From Aminobacter sp. AP02 (GTDB lineage Bacteria; Pseudomonadota; Alphaproteobacteria; Rhizobiales; Rhizobiaceae): a stretch of DNA of 64,000 bases. The notes beneath the pieces are model-generated. The model had not been told where the DNA came from, did not search any database, and saw only the letters and a program-made list of their open reading frames with translations. The stretch spans positions 310,001 to 374,000 of the forward strand of contig NZ_QGGX01000002.1 of the NCBI RefSeq assembly GCF_003148805.1, read 5' to 3'. The translations under genes were made by a program, and so were the position numbers. This document shows, one piece after another, positions 35,560 to 49,435 of this stretch. Position 1 is the first letter of the stretch. Each line of letters starts with the position of its first letter.

Positions 35560-35625
35560 TGATATATTAGGATTGGGCGCGGATTCGCAACGTTGGTCGC
35601 CAAGTCATATATCGATGATATATCA
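35560..35625. promoter_or_regulatory. Probable GntR operator pair
   Basis: TGATATATCA at 35616-35625 is a perfect 10-bp palindrome, and TGATATATTA at 35560-35569 differs at one position. Both lie in an AT-rich stretch just upstream of the gntR start at 35526. FCD-type GntR regulators bind short palindromes of this form. Binding is inferred. Confidence 0.5.
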
Positions 35626-36365
35626 GCCATCGGTGGCGATATGTGGGCGGGGATGCTGCGCGCTCGCCGTTGTAAATTCCGAGGTTCGGGACCGGCCTTC
35701 CCAAGGGAACATGCACCTGCTCACCGGCGCACGGAGTCCTTTGTGCCAATCCCAAAACGTTGATGCTGGCCGCAGGGTGACCATCTTCGGTTCCCCATCT
35801 CGAGTTCCGGCATGGTTGGGCACGGGCGAACTCGGCGCGGCGACATGCGCGAATCGGTCATTGGATCGCTGTTCAGGAAGGGTGTCTTGAAAGCCAGATC
35901 GAAGTGGCCGGAAAGAGGGCCATCGTTCCGACAATCGGCCGGTGGGCGCGGATGGCCGGATAGGACACGATCGTCATCGAAGACTGCGATCCGCTCGCCA
36001 TGGTTTCATAGGCAAATAGTCGTATGGCAGGGAGACAGGACAGCCAATATGTCTAGACAATCTTAGAAGGGAGATCAGCGGTAAGGCGCAAGAAACTGTT
36101 GCGGTGGGTTGATGGAGCGCTACATTCTTCGATCTTGGCGCGCAAAATCACCGGAATCGGCAAAGACATTGCGTTGAGCCAATGATAGGTTTCGCAATGG
36201 TCCAGGGCCTGGACAACATAAAAACAGAGACGGCTTCAAATGCCGTCCGGCAGGCGGCAACGGGTGTAAGAATCACGTTGCAATCCAGGCTTGAAACATT
36301 AGGACTAGGGGAAATATCAAAAGGAATGCGTGCTTGGCGCGACATTCCAGGGGAGCCGCATTCTT
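35626..36365. other. Long non-coding stretch upstream of the liv operon
   Basis: 740 bases without a supported gene. Open frames at 35573-35890 and 35812-36066 have no ribosome site and no protein-like composition. A hairpin GACGGC-N7-GCCGTC is at 36229-36247. GGGGAG just before 36366 is the livH ribosome site. The region probably holds the liv promoter and a long leader; decayed coding sequence is possible. Confidence 0.45.
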
Positions 36366-37268
<903 letters not shown>

Positions 37269-37272
37269 GACA

Positions 37273-38868
37273 ATGGCCAATATCGCACAAGCTGTCCGCG
37301 AAGAGACCGCAACGCCGTTCCAGCGTGGCATCAAGGAAGCACTCTATGCGGGTGCCATCTCCTTTGGCCTGTTCTTCCTGTTCATCGGTCTCAGGACCGA
37401 TCAGAACATCCGCAACGAGTTGATCCTGGTTCCGCGTTGGGGCCTGCTTGCCATAGTCGTGGCGTTGGTGATGGCCGGACGCTTCCTCTATGTCGCCTAC
37501 GGTCAGCCGTTCATGGCGAGGCAAAATATCGTCGATGCCGCCAGCGGCCTGCTGCCCGACAGTGTGGCGACCCGGTTCTTCCGGCTGCCCTATTTTATCG
37601 CGGCACTGGCGATCGTGGCCGTGCTTCTGGTTCTCGCCGGGTCCCTCGACGGAATCTTCGGGCCCCATCTGGCCGGTTACATGCGGTTCCTTCGCGCGCT
37701 GGCAATCATCTACGCCCTGGCGTCGGTGCTGTTTTATTTCCGCGCCTTCATCCAGCAGCATTTTTCCGCCCTGGGCATCGGCGTCCTGGCTGTCTATCCC
37801 GTTATCGTCGTATTGGGGCTCACGCTTTACACGGGGTCGCTTGCCGGCGGCTTCCAGGGTTCGCTCAAATGGGTGGACAATTTCGGCATCCAGATCCTGA
37901 TCTATGTGATGCTGGCATGGGGCCTGAACATCGTCGTCGGCCTCGCCGGCCTGCTCGACCTCGGCTATGTCGCCTTCTATGCGGTTGGCGCCTACGCCTA
38001 TGCATTGCTGGCCACGCATCTCGGCTGGTCGTTCTGGATCCTCTTGCCGGTCGCAGGGTGCATGGCTGCCTTCTGGGGCGTCATGCTCGGCTTTCCCGTG
38101 TTGCGGCTAAGAGGTGACTACCTGGCGATCGTGACGTTGGCCTTCGGTGAGATCATCCGCCTCGTGCTGATCAACTGGCGCGAAGTGACCAATGGCGCCG
38201 CCGGCATCTCGGGCATTCCGAAGGTCAGCTTCTTTGGCCTGATGTCGTTCAACGTCTCGGATCCCAACTACATCGCCAAGGTGCTTGGCATCGCCCAGTC
38301 CGGTGCCTACTACAAGATCTTCCTGTATTACCTCATCCTCGCACTGGCGCTGCTGACGGCCTTCGTCACCATCCGCTTGCGCCGCATGCCGGTCGGTCGC
38401 GCCTGGGAAGCGCTGCGCGAGGACGAAATCGCCTGCCGCTCGCTCGGTATCAATACGACGACGACCAAGCTGACCGCCTTCGCCACGGGTGCGATGTTCG
38501 GTGGCTTCGCAGGCTCGTTCTTCGCTGCACGCCAGGGGTTCGTTTCGCCTGAATCCTTCGTCTTCCTCGAATCGGCGATCATCCTTGCCATCGTCGTGCT
38601 TGGTGGCATGGGCTCTCTTGTCGGCATCGCGGTCGCGGCTGCGGTGATGATCGGAGGCACGGAAATCCTGCGCGAACTGGAGTTCCTCAAGGTCGTCTTC
38701 GGGCCCGATTTCACGCCGGAACTCTACCGCATGCTGTTGTTCGGCATGGCGATGGTCATCGTGATGTTGTGGAAGCCGCGAGGTTTCGTCGGCAGTCGAG
38801 AACCCACCGCCTTCCTGCATGAGCGAAAGGCTGTCTCCAGTTCCTTCACCAAGGAAGGACACGGCTGA
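37273..38868 (+). CDS. livM: Branched-chain amino-acid ABC transporter permease LivM
   Basis: Second permease, 531 residues. The N-terminal ~200 residues are the extra membrane domain found in long LivM proteins; the core starts about [20 protein letters not shown] and includes [20 protein letters not shown] and the coupling loop [20 protein letters not shown]. The C-terminus is FHERK-like soluble tail sequence. Its TGA shares a base with the livG ATG (TGATG), so translation is coupled. Confidence 0.96.
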   Translation: MANIAQAVREETATPFQRGIKEALYAGAISFGLFFLFIGLRTDQNIRNELILVPRWGLLAIVVALVMAGRFLYVAYGQPFMARQNIVDAASGLLPDSVATRFFRLPYFIAALAIVAVLLVLAGSLDGIFGPHLAGYMRFLRALAIIYALASVLFYFRAFIQQHFSALGIGVLAVYPVIVVLGLTLYTGSLAGGFQGSLKWVDNFGIQILIYVMLAWGLNIVVGLAGLLDLGYVAFYAVGAYAYALLATHLGWSFWILLPVAGCMAAFWGVMLGFPVLRLRGDYLAIVTLAFGEIIRLVLINWREVTNGAAGISGIPKVSFFGLMSFNVSDPNYIAKVLGIAQSGAYYKIFLYYLILALALLTAFVTIRLRRMPVGRAWEALREDEIACRSLGINTTTTKLTAFATGAMFGGFAGSFFAARQGFVSPESFVFLESAIILAIVVLGGMGSLVGIAVAAAVMIGGTEILRELEFLKVVFGPDFTPELYRMLLFGMAMVIVMLWKPRGFVGSREPTAFLHERKAVSSSFTKEGHG

Positions 38869-40814
38869 TGAACGCGAGCGTTTCCATGAACAAGCCGATC
38901 CTGCAGGTCGAGCATCTGTCGATGAAGTTCGGTGGCCTGGTTGCCATCGGCGACCTGTCGTTCGAGGCCAAGCGCGGCGAAATCACCGCGCTGATCGGCC
39001 CCAACGGCGCAGGCAAGACCACGGTCTTCAACTGCATCACGGGCTTCTACAAGCCGACCGAAGGCATGATCCGTTTTACCGGACGCGAGGGCGGGGAATT
39101 CCTGCTCGAGCGCATGCCCGACTTCCAGATCACGGCCAAGGCCAAGGTGGCGCGTACGTTCCAGAACATCCGGCTGTTTTCGGGCATGACGCTGCTCGAA
39201 AACCTCCTGGTGGCGCAGCACAACAAGCTGATGAAGGCCTCGGGCTACACCGTCATGGGCCTGCTTGGGCTCGGCGGCTACCGCAAGGCTTCGGCTGAAT
39301 CGGTCGATATCGCCAAGCACTGGCTGGAAAAAGCCGAGCTTATCGATCGTGCCGACGATCCGGCCGGCGATCTGCCCTACGGCGCGCAGCGCCGGCTCGA
39401 GATCGCGCGGGCCATGTGCACGGGACCGGAACTTCTCTGCCTCGACGAGCCGGCGGCAGGTCTCAATCCAAAGGAGTCATTGGCGCTCAACACGCTGCTC
39501 ATCGACATCAAGGACACTACCGGGACGTCGATCCTGCTGATCGAGCACGACATGTCGGTGGTCATGCAGATCTCCGACCATGTCGTGGTGCTCGAATATG
39601 GCCGCAAGATTTCCGACGGCGACCCGACGTCGGTCAGAACCGATCCGAAGGTCATCGCCGCCTATCTCGGCGTCGACGACGAGGAAGTCACCACCGTCCT
39701 GGTCGAGGTCGGCGACGAGCAAGTGATCGAGGAACTCGAGGGCGTGCCCGATCCGGCGCATGGCCCAAGCTCGTCATCGTCGATGATGGCCGGACCGGTG
39801 AGCGACACGATCAGCCATAGCGATGGAGACGGCGAGATCGTCACCGTCTCCAAGGGGGCATCGAAGGCGGCACAAGTCGAAGCACTCGACGCCGCGCGTT
39901 CGGCAGCCGAAGCAACTCCGGTCAAGCGGAAAACGCCGAAAGCAAAGCCGGTTGCAGCACCTGCGGCCGGATTGATGGCCACGCCCAAGCCGGCAAAGGC
40001 AGCACCTGCCGTTCAAACAAAGGCGAAGCCAGCCTCGGCAAAGGCCAAGGCGCCGACAGTGGCGGCAAAAGCGGCCAATGCCCCGGAGAAGAAGGCATCG
40101 GCGGCAAAAGATGTGGCGAAGCCGGTAGCAGTGGCATCAAAGACCGCGGCACCCAAGGCAGCAACCAAGGCGGCTGCTGCGAAAACTCCGGTGAAGCCAG
40201 CGACCGCGCCCAAGGCCACGAAGGCAACTCCGGCAGCAAAGATCGCAGCGAAGCCTGCCGCGTCGCCGAAGGCAACGGCACCTAAGGCCAAGCCAGCAGA
40301 ATCTGCCAAGACAACTGCCCCGAAGTCAGCGACTTCGCCGGCAACCAAGGCCGCTGTTGCGAAAATTCCGGTAAAGACAGCGCCCGCACCCAAGGCCGCG
40401 GTGAAGCCGGCGACAACGCCAAAAGCTGAGTCCGCCAAGCCTGCCGCGAAGGTTCCAGCCAAGACGAACAAGGCGCCCGCTTCCAAGGCATCAGCCAAGC
40501 CTGCGGCAAAGGCGCCGGCCAAGGCGCAGGTCGCCAAGACCATCTCAAATGTGCTTGCCGCACCGCGCGGCGGGGTGCCGGACCGGCTGATCGTGATCAA
40601 GGGCATCGGGCCGGTCAACGAACGAAAGCTCAACGAACACGGCATCTTCCATTTCGACCAGGTGGCGGCATGGAAGAAGGCGGATATCGCCGCGGCGGAG
40701 GCCTATCTCGCCTTCGACGGGCGGATCGAGCGCGAAGACTGGGTGGGGCAGGCCAAGGCGCTGGCGCGTGAAGCGGCCAAGCCGGCGAAAGCCAAGCGCG
40801 GAGGTGGCAAGTGA
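38868..40814 (+). CDS. livG: LivG ATPase fused to Ala/Lys/Pro-rich linker and HhH-like C-terminal domain
   Basis: ATPase subunit of the branched-chain transporter, but 648 residues instead of about 250-300. Residues 1-268 are a normal LivG: Walker A GPNGAGKT at 44-51, FQNIRLFSGMTLLEN, degenerate signature PYGAQRRLEIARA, Walker B LLCLDEPAAG, H-loop LLIEHDM. Residues ~270-320 are an acidic spacer; ~320-560 are an Ala/Lys/Pro repeat linker (AKPAAKAPAK-like). Residues ~562-648 (APRGGVPDRLIVIKGIGPVN, ERKLNEHGIFHFDQVAAW) form a helix-hairpin-helix-like domain of the type appended to NuoE in rhizobia. The frame is continuous and stops four bases into livF, so the fusion looks real. The tail's job is unknown. 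Confidence 0.95.
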   Translation: MNASVSMNKPILQVEHLSMKFGGLVAIGDLSFEAKRGEITALIGPNGAGKTTVFNCITGFYKPTEGMIRFTGREGGEFLLERMPDFQITAKAKVARTFQNIRLFSGMTLLENLLVAQHNKLMKASGYTVMGLLGLGGYRKASAESVDIAKHWLEKAELIDRADDPAGDLPYGAQRRLEIARAMCTGPELLCLDEPAAGLNPKESLALNTLLIDIKDTTGTSILLIEHDMSVVMQISDHVVVLEYGRKISDGDPTSVRTDPKVIAAYLGVDDEEVTTVLVEVGDEQVIEELEGVPDPAHGPSSSSSMMAGPVSDTISHSDGDGEIVTVSKGASKAAQVEALDAARSAAEATPVKRKTPKAKPVAAPAAGLMATPKPAKAAPAVQTKAKPASAKAKAPTVAAKAANAPEKKASAAKDVAKPVAVASKTAAPKAATKAAAAKTPVKPATAPKATKATPAAKIAAKPAASPKATAPKAKPAESAKTTAPKSATSPATKAAVAKIPVKTAPAPKAAVKPATTPKAESAKPAAKVPAKTNKAPASKASAKPAAKAPAKAQVAKTISNVLAAPRGGVPDRLIVIKGIGPVNERKLNEHGIFHFDQVAAWKKADIAAAEAYLAFDGRIEREDWVGQAKALAREAAKPAKAKRGGGK

Positions 40815-41539
40815 CGGATAAGACCTTGCTCGACATCAAGGGTGTCGAGACCTACTACGGCAATATCCGTGCGCTGAATGGCGTCAATGTCTCGGTCAAT
40901 GAAGGCGAAATCGTTGCCCTGATCGGCGCCAACGGTGCCGGCAAGTCGACGCTGATGATGACCATCTTCGGCACGCCCAGGGCACGCAGCGGCACAATCA
41001 CCTTTGCCGGCACCAACATCACCGACCTGCCGACGCATGAGATCGCCAGGCTGCGCATCGCGCAGTCGCCCGAGGGCCGGCGCATCTTCCCGCGCATGAC
41101 GGTCATGGAAAACCTGCAGATGGGCGCAAGCCTCGACAACCTCAAATACTACAATGAGGACGTCGAGAAGGTGTTCACCTTGTTCCCCAGGCTCAAGGAG
41201 CGCATCGCCCAGCGTGGCGGAACGCTTTCGGGCGGCGAGCAGCAGATGCTCTCCATCGGTCGCGCGCTGATGGCACGGCCCAAGCTGCTGTTGCTCGACG
41301 AGCCGTCGCTGGGTCTCGCGCCGCTGATCGTCAAGCAGATCTTCGACGCCATCCGCGAGCTCAACCGCGCCCAGGGCCTTACAGTGTTCCTGGTCGAGCA
41401 GAACGCCTTCGGCGCGCTGAAGCTCGCCACGCGCGGCTACGTCATGGTCAATGGCGTGGTCACGATGAGCGGCACTGGCAAGGACCTTCTCGCCAATCCA
41501 GAGGTTCGTGCGGCCTATCTCGAAGGCGGCCGCCACTAG
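40811..41539 (+). CDS. livF: Branched-chain amino-acid ABC transporter ATPase LivF
   Basis: Second ATPase, 242 residues, normal length. Walker A GANGAGKST, LRIAQSPEGRRIFPRMTVME, signature LSGGEQQML, Walker B LLLDEPSLGLAP and the H-loop position VFLVEQNAF, where LivF proteins normally have Gln. GTG start overlaps the livG stop by four bases. Unlike livG it has no tail. Confidence 0.96.
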   Translation: MTDKTLLDIKGVETYYGNIRALNGVNVSVNEGEIVALIGANGAGKSTLMMTIFGTPRARSGTITFAGTNITDLPTHEIARLRIAQSPEGRRIFPRMTVMENLQMGASLDNLKYYNEDVEKVFTLFPRLKERIAQRGGTLSGGEQQMLSIGRALMARPKLLLLDEPSLGLAPLIVKQIFDAIRELNRAQGLTVFLVEQNAFGALKLATRGYVMVNGVVTMSGTGKDLLANPEVRAAYLEGGRH

Positions 41540-41550
41540 GAGGATCCATC

Positions 41551-41898
41551 ATGCAGGGTATCATCTACGAGGAACCCTCGATCTGGCAGTTCTTTTTCGT
41601 CACCTGCCTTCTGGGAGGTTGGGCGGCCTGGATGACCGGTCGAGCCTGCGCGCAGACGTGGCGGAGCTATGGCAAGCTTGTGCTTTACATATTGGGGCTT
41701 GGTATCGCGATACGCTTTATCCACCATGCCCTGTTCAACGGCACGATGTTTACGCTCCAATTCTACATCGTCGACACTATCGTTCTCATGGTGTTCGCAG
41801 TGATTGGTTATAAATACACGCGAACAAACCAAATGGTGACACAATACAATTGGCTTTATGAAAAGGTTTCGCCTCTTTCTTGGAGAGCGAAGTCCTGA
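41551..41898 (+). CDS. Small membrane protein, DUF6867-like, in the liv operon
   Basis: A 115-residue protein with three hydrophobic segments (about 12-30, 43-60 and 70-88) and a cytoplasmic tail ending YEKVSPLSWRAKS. It starts 11 bases after livF with an AGGAGG ribosome site, so it is in the operon. Proteins of this kind are found behind livF in rhizobia; I recall the label DUF6867 but assign no function. An accessory role in the transporter is a reasonable guess. Confidence 0.85.
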   Translation: MQGIIYEEPSIWQFFFVTCLLGGWAAWMTGRACAQTWRSYGKLVLYILGLGIAIRFIHHALFNGTMFTLQFYIVDTIVLMVFAVIGYKYTRTNQMVTQYNWLYEKVSPLSWRAKS

Positions 41899-41919
41899 GG
41901 GGAATGGGACAAATATCGG

Positions 41920-41966
41920 CGCCAATTCGCCAATGAATTGGCGTGACAACTGCCGGAAAATCGGCA
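41920..41966 (+). promoter_or_regulatory. Two tandem hairpins between the small membrane gene and livK
   Basis: CGCCAATT (41920-41927) pairs with AATTGGCG (41936-41943), and TGCCG (41951-41955) with CGGCA (41962-41966). There is no T-tract. Such structures between transporter and binding-protein genes often stabilise a processed, abundant binding-protein mRNA; that role here is inferred. Confidence 0.5.
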
Positions 41967-42042
41967 AACTCACCTTTCTGCGATATGGGTGGGCATCGCA
42001 AGAAAGAAACTCCACGCCCACTCAATTAATGGGAGTGTTTCA

Positions 42043-43161
42043 ATGAAAAAGTCACTTTTGTCGGCTGTTGCACTGACCGCGCTGGTAGCGTTCAGCGGCA
42101 GCGCATGGGCCGATATCATCGTTGGCGTTGCCGGTCCGATCACCGGCCCCAATGCTGCCTTCGGAGCGCAGCTCCAGAAGGGCGCAGAGCAGGCTGTTGC
42201 CGACATCAACGCCGCGGGCGGCATCAATGGCGAGCAGATCAAGCTTGTGGTTGGTGACGACGTCTCCGATCCTAAGCAGGGCATTTCGGTCGCCAACAAG
42301 TTCGTCGCCGACGGCGTCAAGTTCGTTGTCGGTCACTTCAACTCGGGCGTCTCGATCCCGGCCTCGGAAGTCTATGCCGAGAACGGCATCCTCGAAGTCA
42401 CCCCGGCGGCGACCAATCCGAAGTTCACCGAGCGCGGCCTGTGGAACGTGTTCCGTACCTGCGGCCGTGACGACGCGCAGGGCGGCATCGCTGGCGCGTA
42501 CCTCGCCGAGAAGTTCAAGGACGCCAAGATTGCCGTCATCCACGACAAGACGCCTTATGGCCAGGGCCTTGCCGACGAAACCAAGAAGGCGATGAACGCC
42601 GCCGGCGTGACGGAAGTCATGTATGAAGGCGTCAACATCGGCGACAAGGATTTCTCGGCGCTCATCGCCAAGATGAAGGAAGCCGGCGTTTCGATCATCT
42701 ACTGGGGCGGCCTTCACACCGAAGCCGGCCTGATCATCCGCCAGTCGGCTGACCAGGGCCTCAAGGCAACGCTGGTTTCGGGCGATGGCATCGTTTCCAA
42801 CGAGCTTGCCTCGATCGCTGGCGACGCTGTTGCCGGTACGCTCAACACCTTCGGTCCGGACCCGCGCCTGATCCCCGAAAACAAGGATCTGGTCGAGAAG
42901 TTCCGTGCTGCCGGCTTCGAGCCGGAAGCCTACACGCTCTATTCCTATGCAGCCATGCAGTCGATCGCCGAAGCCGCAAAGGCTGCTGGCTCGACGGACA
43001 CGCAGGCCGTGGCAAAGGCTCTCAAGGAAAAGGGTCCGTTCAAGACGGCGCTCGGCGACATCTCCTTCGACGAAAAGGGCGATCCGAAGCTGCCCGGCTA
43101 CGTCATGTACGAATGGCAGAAGGGTGCCGACGGCAAGTTCACGTACGTGCAGCAGAAGTAA
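42043..43161 (+). CDS. livK: Branched-chain amino-acid ABC transporter substrate-binding protein
   Basis: Periplasmic binding protein of 372 residues with a signal peptide ([20 protein letters not shown]). The LivJ/K fold is evident from [57 protein letters not shown], and the hinge strand FNTFGPDPR. It captures leucine-type amino acids for LivHMGF. ATG 42043 has GGGAG upstream. A very strong terminator follows and closes the operon. Confidence 0.95.
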   Translation: MKKSLLSAVALTALVAFSGSAWADIIVGVAGPITGPNAAFGAQLQKGAEQAVADINAAGGINGEQIKLVVGDDVSDPKQGISVANKFVADGVKFVVGHFNSGVSIPASEVYAENGILEVTPAATNPKFTERGLWNVFRTCGRDDAQGGIAGAYLAEKFKDAKIAVIHDKTPYGQGLADETKKAMNAAGVTEVMYEGVNIGDKDFSALIAKMKEAGVSIIYWGGLHTEAGLIIRQSADQGLKATLVSGDGIVSNELASIAGDAVAGTLNTFGPDPRLIPENKDLVEKFRAAGFEPEAYTLYSYAAMQSIAEAAKAAGSTDTQAVAKALKEKGPFKTALGDISFDEKGDPKLPGYVMYEWQKGADGKFTYVQQK

Positions 43162-43186
43162 TTCTTCAAGCACGGCTGTCCAAAAG

Positions 43187-43217
43187 ATGCCCGGCGTTCG
43201 CGCCGGGCATTTTTTTG
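43187..43217 (+). terminator. Intrinsic terminator after livK
   Basis: ATGCCCGGCG (43187-43196) pairs perfectly with CGCCGGGCAT (43201-43210) around a TTCG tetraloop, followed by seven T. It ends the liv operon. Confidence 0.95.
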
Positions 43218-43254
43218 TGCCGCAGAAAATTTCGCCATATGACGCTGGGGAAAT

Positions 43255-43266
43255 TAAATCGATTTA
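43255..43266. promoter_or_regulatory. Palindrome TAAATCGATTTA upstream of pyc
   Basis: A 12-bp perfect palindrome 85 bases before the pyc start. The same 12 bases recur at 47922-47933 and the 10-bp core at 48022-48031. Operators with a central CG of this form are typical of LacI-family regulators; none is encoded in the window. Confidence 0.4.
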
Positions 43267-43350
43267 GGAAGTCGCGTTTTCGGTTGCACCGCAGCATTTT
43301 CCCGCTAATCATTCGCCGCCTCTTAAATATCCAGTGCTTGGAGCGTTTTC

Positions 43351-46809
<3,459 letters not shown>

Positions 46810-46828
46810 AATCAGGTCAGGCCAGGGG

Positions 46829-47695
46829 CTAGAACAGCCCTTGGCCGGCCTTAGCTTCGTCCGCCGCGCTGCGGCGGATGAGGTTCTTGTACATGTAGCC
46901 GCGCTGGCCCTTGTAGACGACCGTGCACCAGTTGCAGTCGGTTTCGGCGTCGATGGCGGCGTTTGCCGGCACGACCAGGATCACCTTGGACTCGTCGGCG
47001 GGGCCGTCGCGCAAATTGCCCCATTTGGCGGCCTTAGCCGGGCGCAGGTCGGGCAGGGGGCCGTCGAGCAAGCTGGTGCTGACCGGAGTGGCGCTTGCGG
47101 CGACCATGCCGGTCGATGCTTCCAGCATGGCAATCTCCGCGTCAGTCTCGGCAACTTGCACATCCAGCGAGCCGCGCAGATCGGCCGGGGCGCTCGCGGC
47201 TGCCGGTGCGGGATCGGACGTTGCGCTGAAGTCGCCGATGGCTGCATCTGTCATGGCCAAGGGCGTTACCCCTCGCTCGTCGGGACCGGCTGCCGGCTCC
47301 TGGTCGGTCGTCCTGAAAGTCGAGGCAATGGCGGCGACCGGAGTATCGGGGTGCGTCGCGGGCATGGCCGGGCTCCATTCGCGGTCGGTCTTGGCGTCGC
47401 CAGCTGCGCTCGGCGTAGTGGCTGGGGCCGCGTTGACCCCTGTCACCGAGCTGTTCGCCACGCTTGTGTGGGGCATTGCGGGGGGAGCTGGAACGGCGGC
47501 AGTCTGGGTAGGGTCGTGCGCGGAACTTCCGATGAGTATGGCGGATGCCACGACCAAGGCTGCCGTAGCGCTGCCACCGATGAGCAGCGCTTTCGGTGTG
47601 TTCAATTGGAGCGCCGGCAGCGAGCGGGCCATCTGCCCAAGGCCCTGGGCCCACTGATGGGATATTCCGGCGAGACGGAACGGTGGGGTGTTCAT
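46829..47695 (-). CDS. Membrane-anchored protein with C-terminal SH3 domain
   Basis: A 288-residue protein. A cytoplasmic N-terminus is followed by one membrane helix (ALLIGGSATAALVVASAILI, about 39-58), a Pro/Ala/Thr-rich periplasmic linker to about 225, then a bacterial SH3-type domain (KWGNLRDGPADESKVILVVP, then WCTVVYKGQRGYMYKNLIR). Such domains often bind cell-wall peptides. The start at 47695 drops 26 unsupported residues. It is convergent with pyc and divergent from an MFS gene. Function unknown. Confidence 0.82.
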   Translation of the reverse strand: MNTPPFRLAGISHQWAQGLGQMARSLPALQLNTPKALLIGGSATAALVVASAILIGSSAHDPTQTAAVPAPPAMPHTSVANSSVTGVNAAPATTPSAAGDAKTDREWSPAMPATHPDTPVAAIASTFRTTDQEPAAGPDERGVTPLAMTDAAIGDFSATSDPAPAAASAPADLRGSLDVQVAETDAEIAMLEASTGMVAASATPVSTSLLDGPLPDLRPAKAAKWGNLRDGPADESKVILVVPANAAIDAETDCNWCTVVYKGQRGYMYKNLIRRSAADEAKAGQGLF

Positions 47696-47921
47696 GGTAC
47701 AAGACTCCACAACGGTGCGACGCGGCAAACAGCCGGCGTCGACCCCCAACCCATTTTGGTATGCAAAACGCAAAAATGCCTGCGAGCGCTCGGTGTTGCC
47801 TGTTCCGCTGCAGTTTCTCTGATTTCGCCTATATCTGCTATTGGACGGAAATCGGGCAGGGCGGTGTCGGCGTGTCCATACTGGCCCAATAAGTACTCGC
47901 GGTCGGGCGTTGACGGTTATC

Positions 47922-48040
47922 TAAATCGATTTAATATGTGGTAATGCGATTGCAGCGCTGCTTGTCTCTGTCGCGAGCAGGCTTGCGGTAACTTTTTGAA
48001 TCTCCCGATCACGACGGCCTGAAATCGATTTCAGCCGTCG
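47922..48040. promoter_or_regulatory. Two AAATCGATTT palindromes upstream of the MFS gene
   Basis: TAAATCGATTTA lies at 47922-47933. At 48012-48040 a longer inverted repeat, CGACGGC(C)TGAAATC with its complement GATTTCAGCCGTCG, is centred on the same AAATCGATTT core, 27 bases before the MFS start. Placement over a promoter suggests a repressor site; as RNA it could also form a hairpin. Confidence 0.5.
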
Positions 48041-48066
48041 GACTCATATGTTAGGAGTTGCGCCCG

Positions 48067-49269
48067 ATGAACGCCACCAACGCAACCGAAGTCGCAGCAC
48101 GCATCGTCGCCACACGCGGCCGCTGGGCCGTGGCCGCAGCCTTTTTTATCAATGGCTTCGTCACCGGAAGCTGGGCGCCGCAAATCCCGCTGCTGCTTAC
48201 CCGGTTGGACATCAGCGAGTTCGTGCTCGGCCTGCTGATCCTGGTTTTCGGCCTAGGGGCACTCACGGCGATGCCGTTCTCAGGATACCTGATGACCAAA
48301 CGCGGCTCGCGGCCCGTGGTGATCGGCTTTGCCTGGGTCGTGGTCTTTGCGCTGTTGCTGGTCGCGCTCGCCCCCAACGTGTGGCTGGCGGCGCTGACGA
48401 TGTTCGTCTTCGGCGGCTCGATCGGCGCCATGGACGTCGCCATGAACGCCAATGCGGTCGCCGTTGAAAAGAAGCTGTCGCGTGCGATCATGTCGTCGTC
48501 GCACGGTTTCTGGAGCCTTGGTGGCTTCGTCGGCGGTGCGCTTGGCGGCATTCTCATCCAGTATTTCGGCCACCTTCCGCATGCGATGTTCGTCACAGTG
48601 ACGGCGGCCGTGATGACGGCATTCGCATTGCGTCACCTCGTTGGCGAGGACAGGCCCGTCACACATGAGCACAGGCATTTCCGTCTGCCACGCCTTCCGA
48701 CCATCTATCTGGTCGGCATCATGGCGCTGTTTTCGATGATCCCCGAAGGTGCGGTGCTCGATTGGGCAGCGCTTTATCTCAAGCAGGAACTCGGTGCTGA
48801 CATCGCCACCGCAGGTTTTGCCTTCGCCGCCTTCTCAGGCATCATGGCGCTGATGCGCTTCCTCGGCGACGGCGTGCGCAACCGCTTCGGTGCGGTCAAC
48901 ACGCTGCGTTTTTCGGCGTTGCTTGCCGCCAGCGGCATGCTTGCGGCCGGGCTCGCGCCCAATCCATGGGTTGCGATCGCGGCCTTCGCCATGTGCGGAC
49001 TGGGCGTCGCCAACATGGTGCCGATTGCCTTTTCGGCTGCGGGCAACCAGCCGGGCATCGCACCGAATATCGGCATGAGTGTCGTCACCACCATGGGTTA
49101 TTCGGGCATTCTGGTAGCGCCCTCTGCCATAGGTTTCGTTGCCGGGCATACCGGCTTCGCGCCGATTTTCGTCACGCTGTCAGGCTTCCTTGTGGTGGTC
49201 AGCCTGATGGCGGGTCTTGCGCGCCATGCCGACTTCAGGGCTATGCCGCAGGCAACCCCGGCGGAATAA
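48067..49269 (+). CDS. MFS transporter, YbjJ/sugar-type
   Basis: A 400-residue permease with about 12 hydrophobic segments. The start AAAFFINGFVTGSWAPQIPL resembles the YbjJ branch of the major facilitators, and loop 2-3 has the GYLMTKRGSRPVV motif. ATG 48067 is preceded by TTAGGAG at good spacing; a TTG at 48058 is an alternative. The LacI-type palindromes upstream hint at carbohydrate control (inference). Substrate unknown. Confidence 0.9.
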   Translation: MNATNATEVAARIVATRGRWAVAAAFFINGFVTGSWAPQIPLLLTRLDISEFVLGLLILVFGLGALTAMPFSGYLMTKRGSRPVVIGFAWVVVFALLLVALAPNVWLAALTMFVFGGSIGAMDVAMNANAVAVEKKLSRAIMSSSHGFWSLGGFVGGALGGILIQYFGHLPHAMFVTVTAAVMTAFALRHLVGEDRPVTHEHRHFRLPRLPTIYLVGIMALFSMIPEGAVLDWAALYLKQELGADIATAGFAFAAFSGIMALMRFLGDGVRNRFGAVNTLRFSALLAASGMLAAGLAPNPWVAIAAFAMCGLGVANMVPIAFSAAGNQPGIAPNIGMSVVTTMGYSGILVAPSAIGFVAGHTGFAPIFVTLSGFLVVVSLMAGLARHADFRAMPQATPAE

Positions 49270-49384
49270 CGCTTCCATATTGCATGGCAAGCCACAGGTG
49301 CATGCCAAGCCATTAAGGCGGTGCGCGAAGCGTTGGTTCCGACAGCACGGCTTCGAGAACGGTTCGGTTGCAGGCGCAAAACAA

Positions 49385-49409
49385 ATCACCCGGAACAATT
49401 CCGGGTGAT
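49385..49409. terminator. Hairpin between the convergent MFS and DUF3309 genes
   Basis: ATCACCCGGAA (49385-49395) pairs perfectly with its complement at 49399-49409 around a 3-base loop. On the minus strand TTGTTTTG follows, so it should terminate the DUF3309-type gene best; it may act in both directions. Confidence 0.7.
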
Positions 49410-49435
49410 TTGGCATACAGCCAAGGGTGTGGCGG

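Noticed and set aside
40811-41539. H-loop Gln in LivF as a defect like that in the type I exporter
   Set aside because: VEQN is the normal sequence at this position in LivF proteins, so it is not anomalous.
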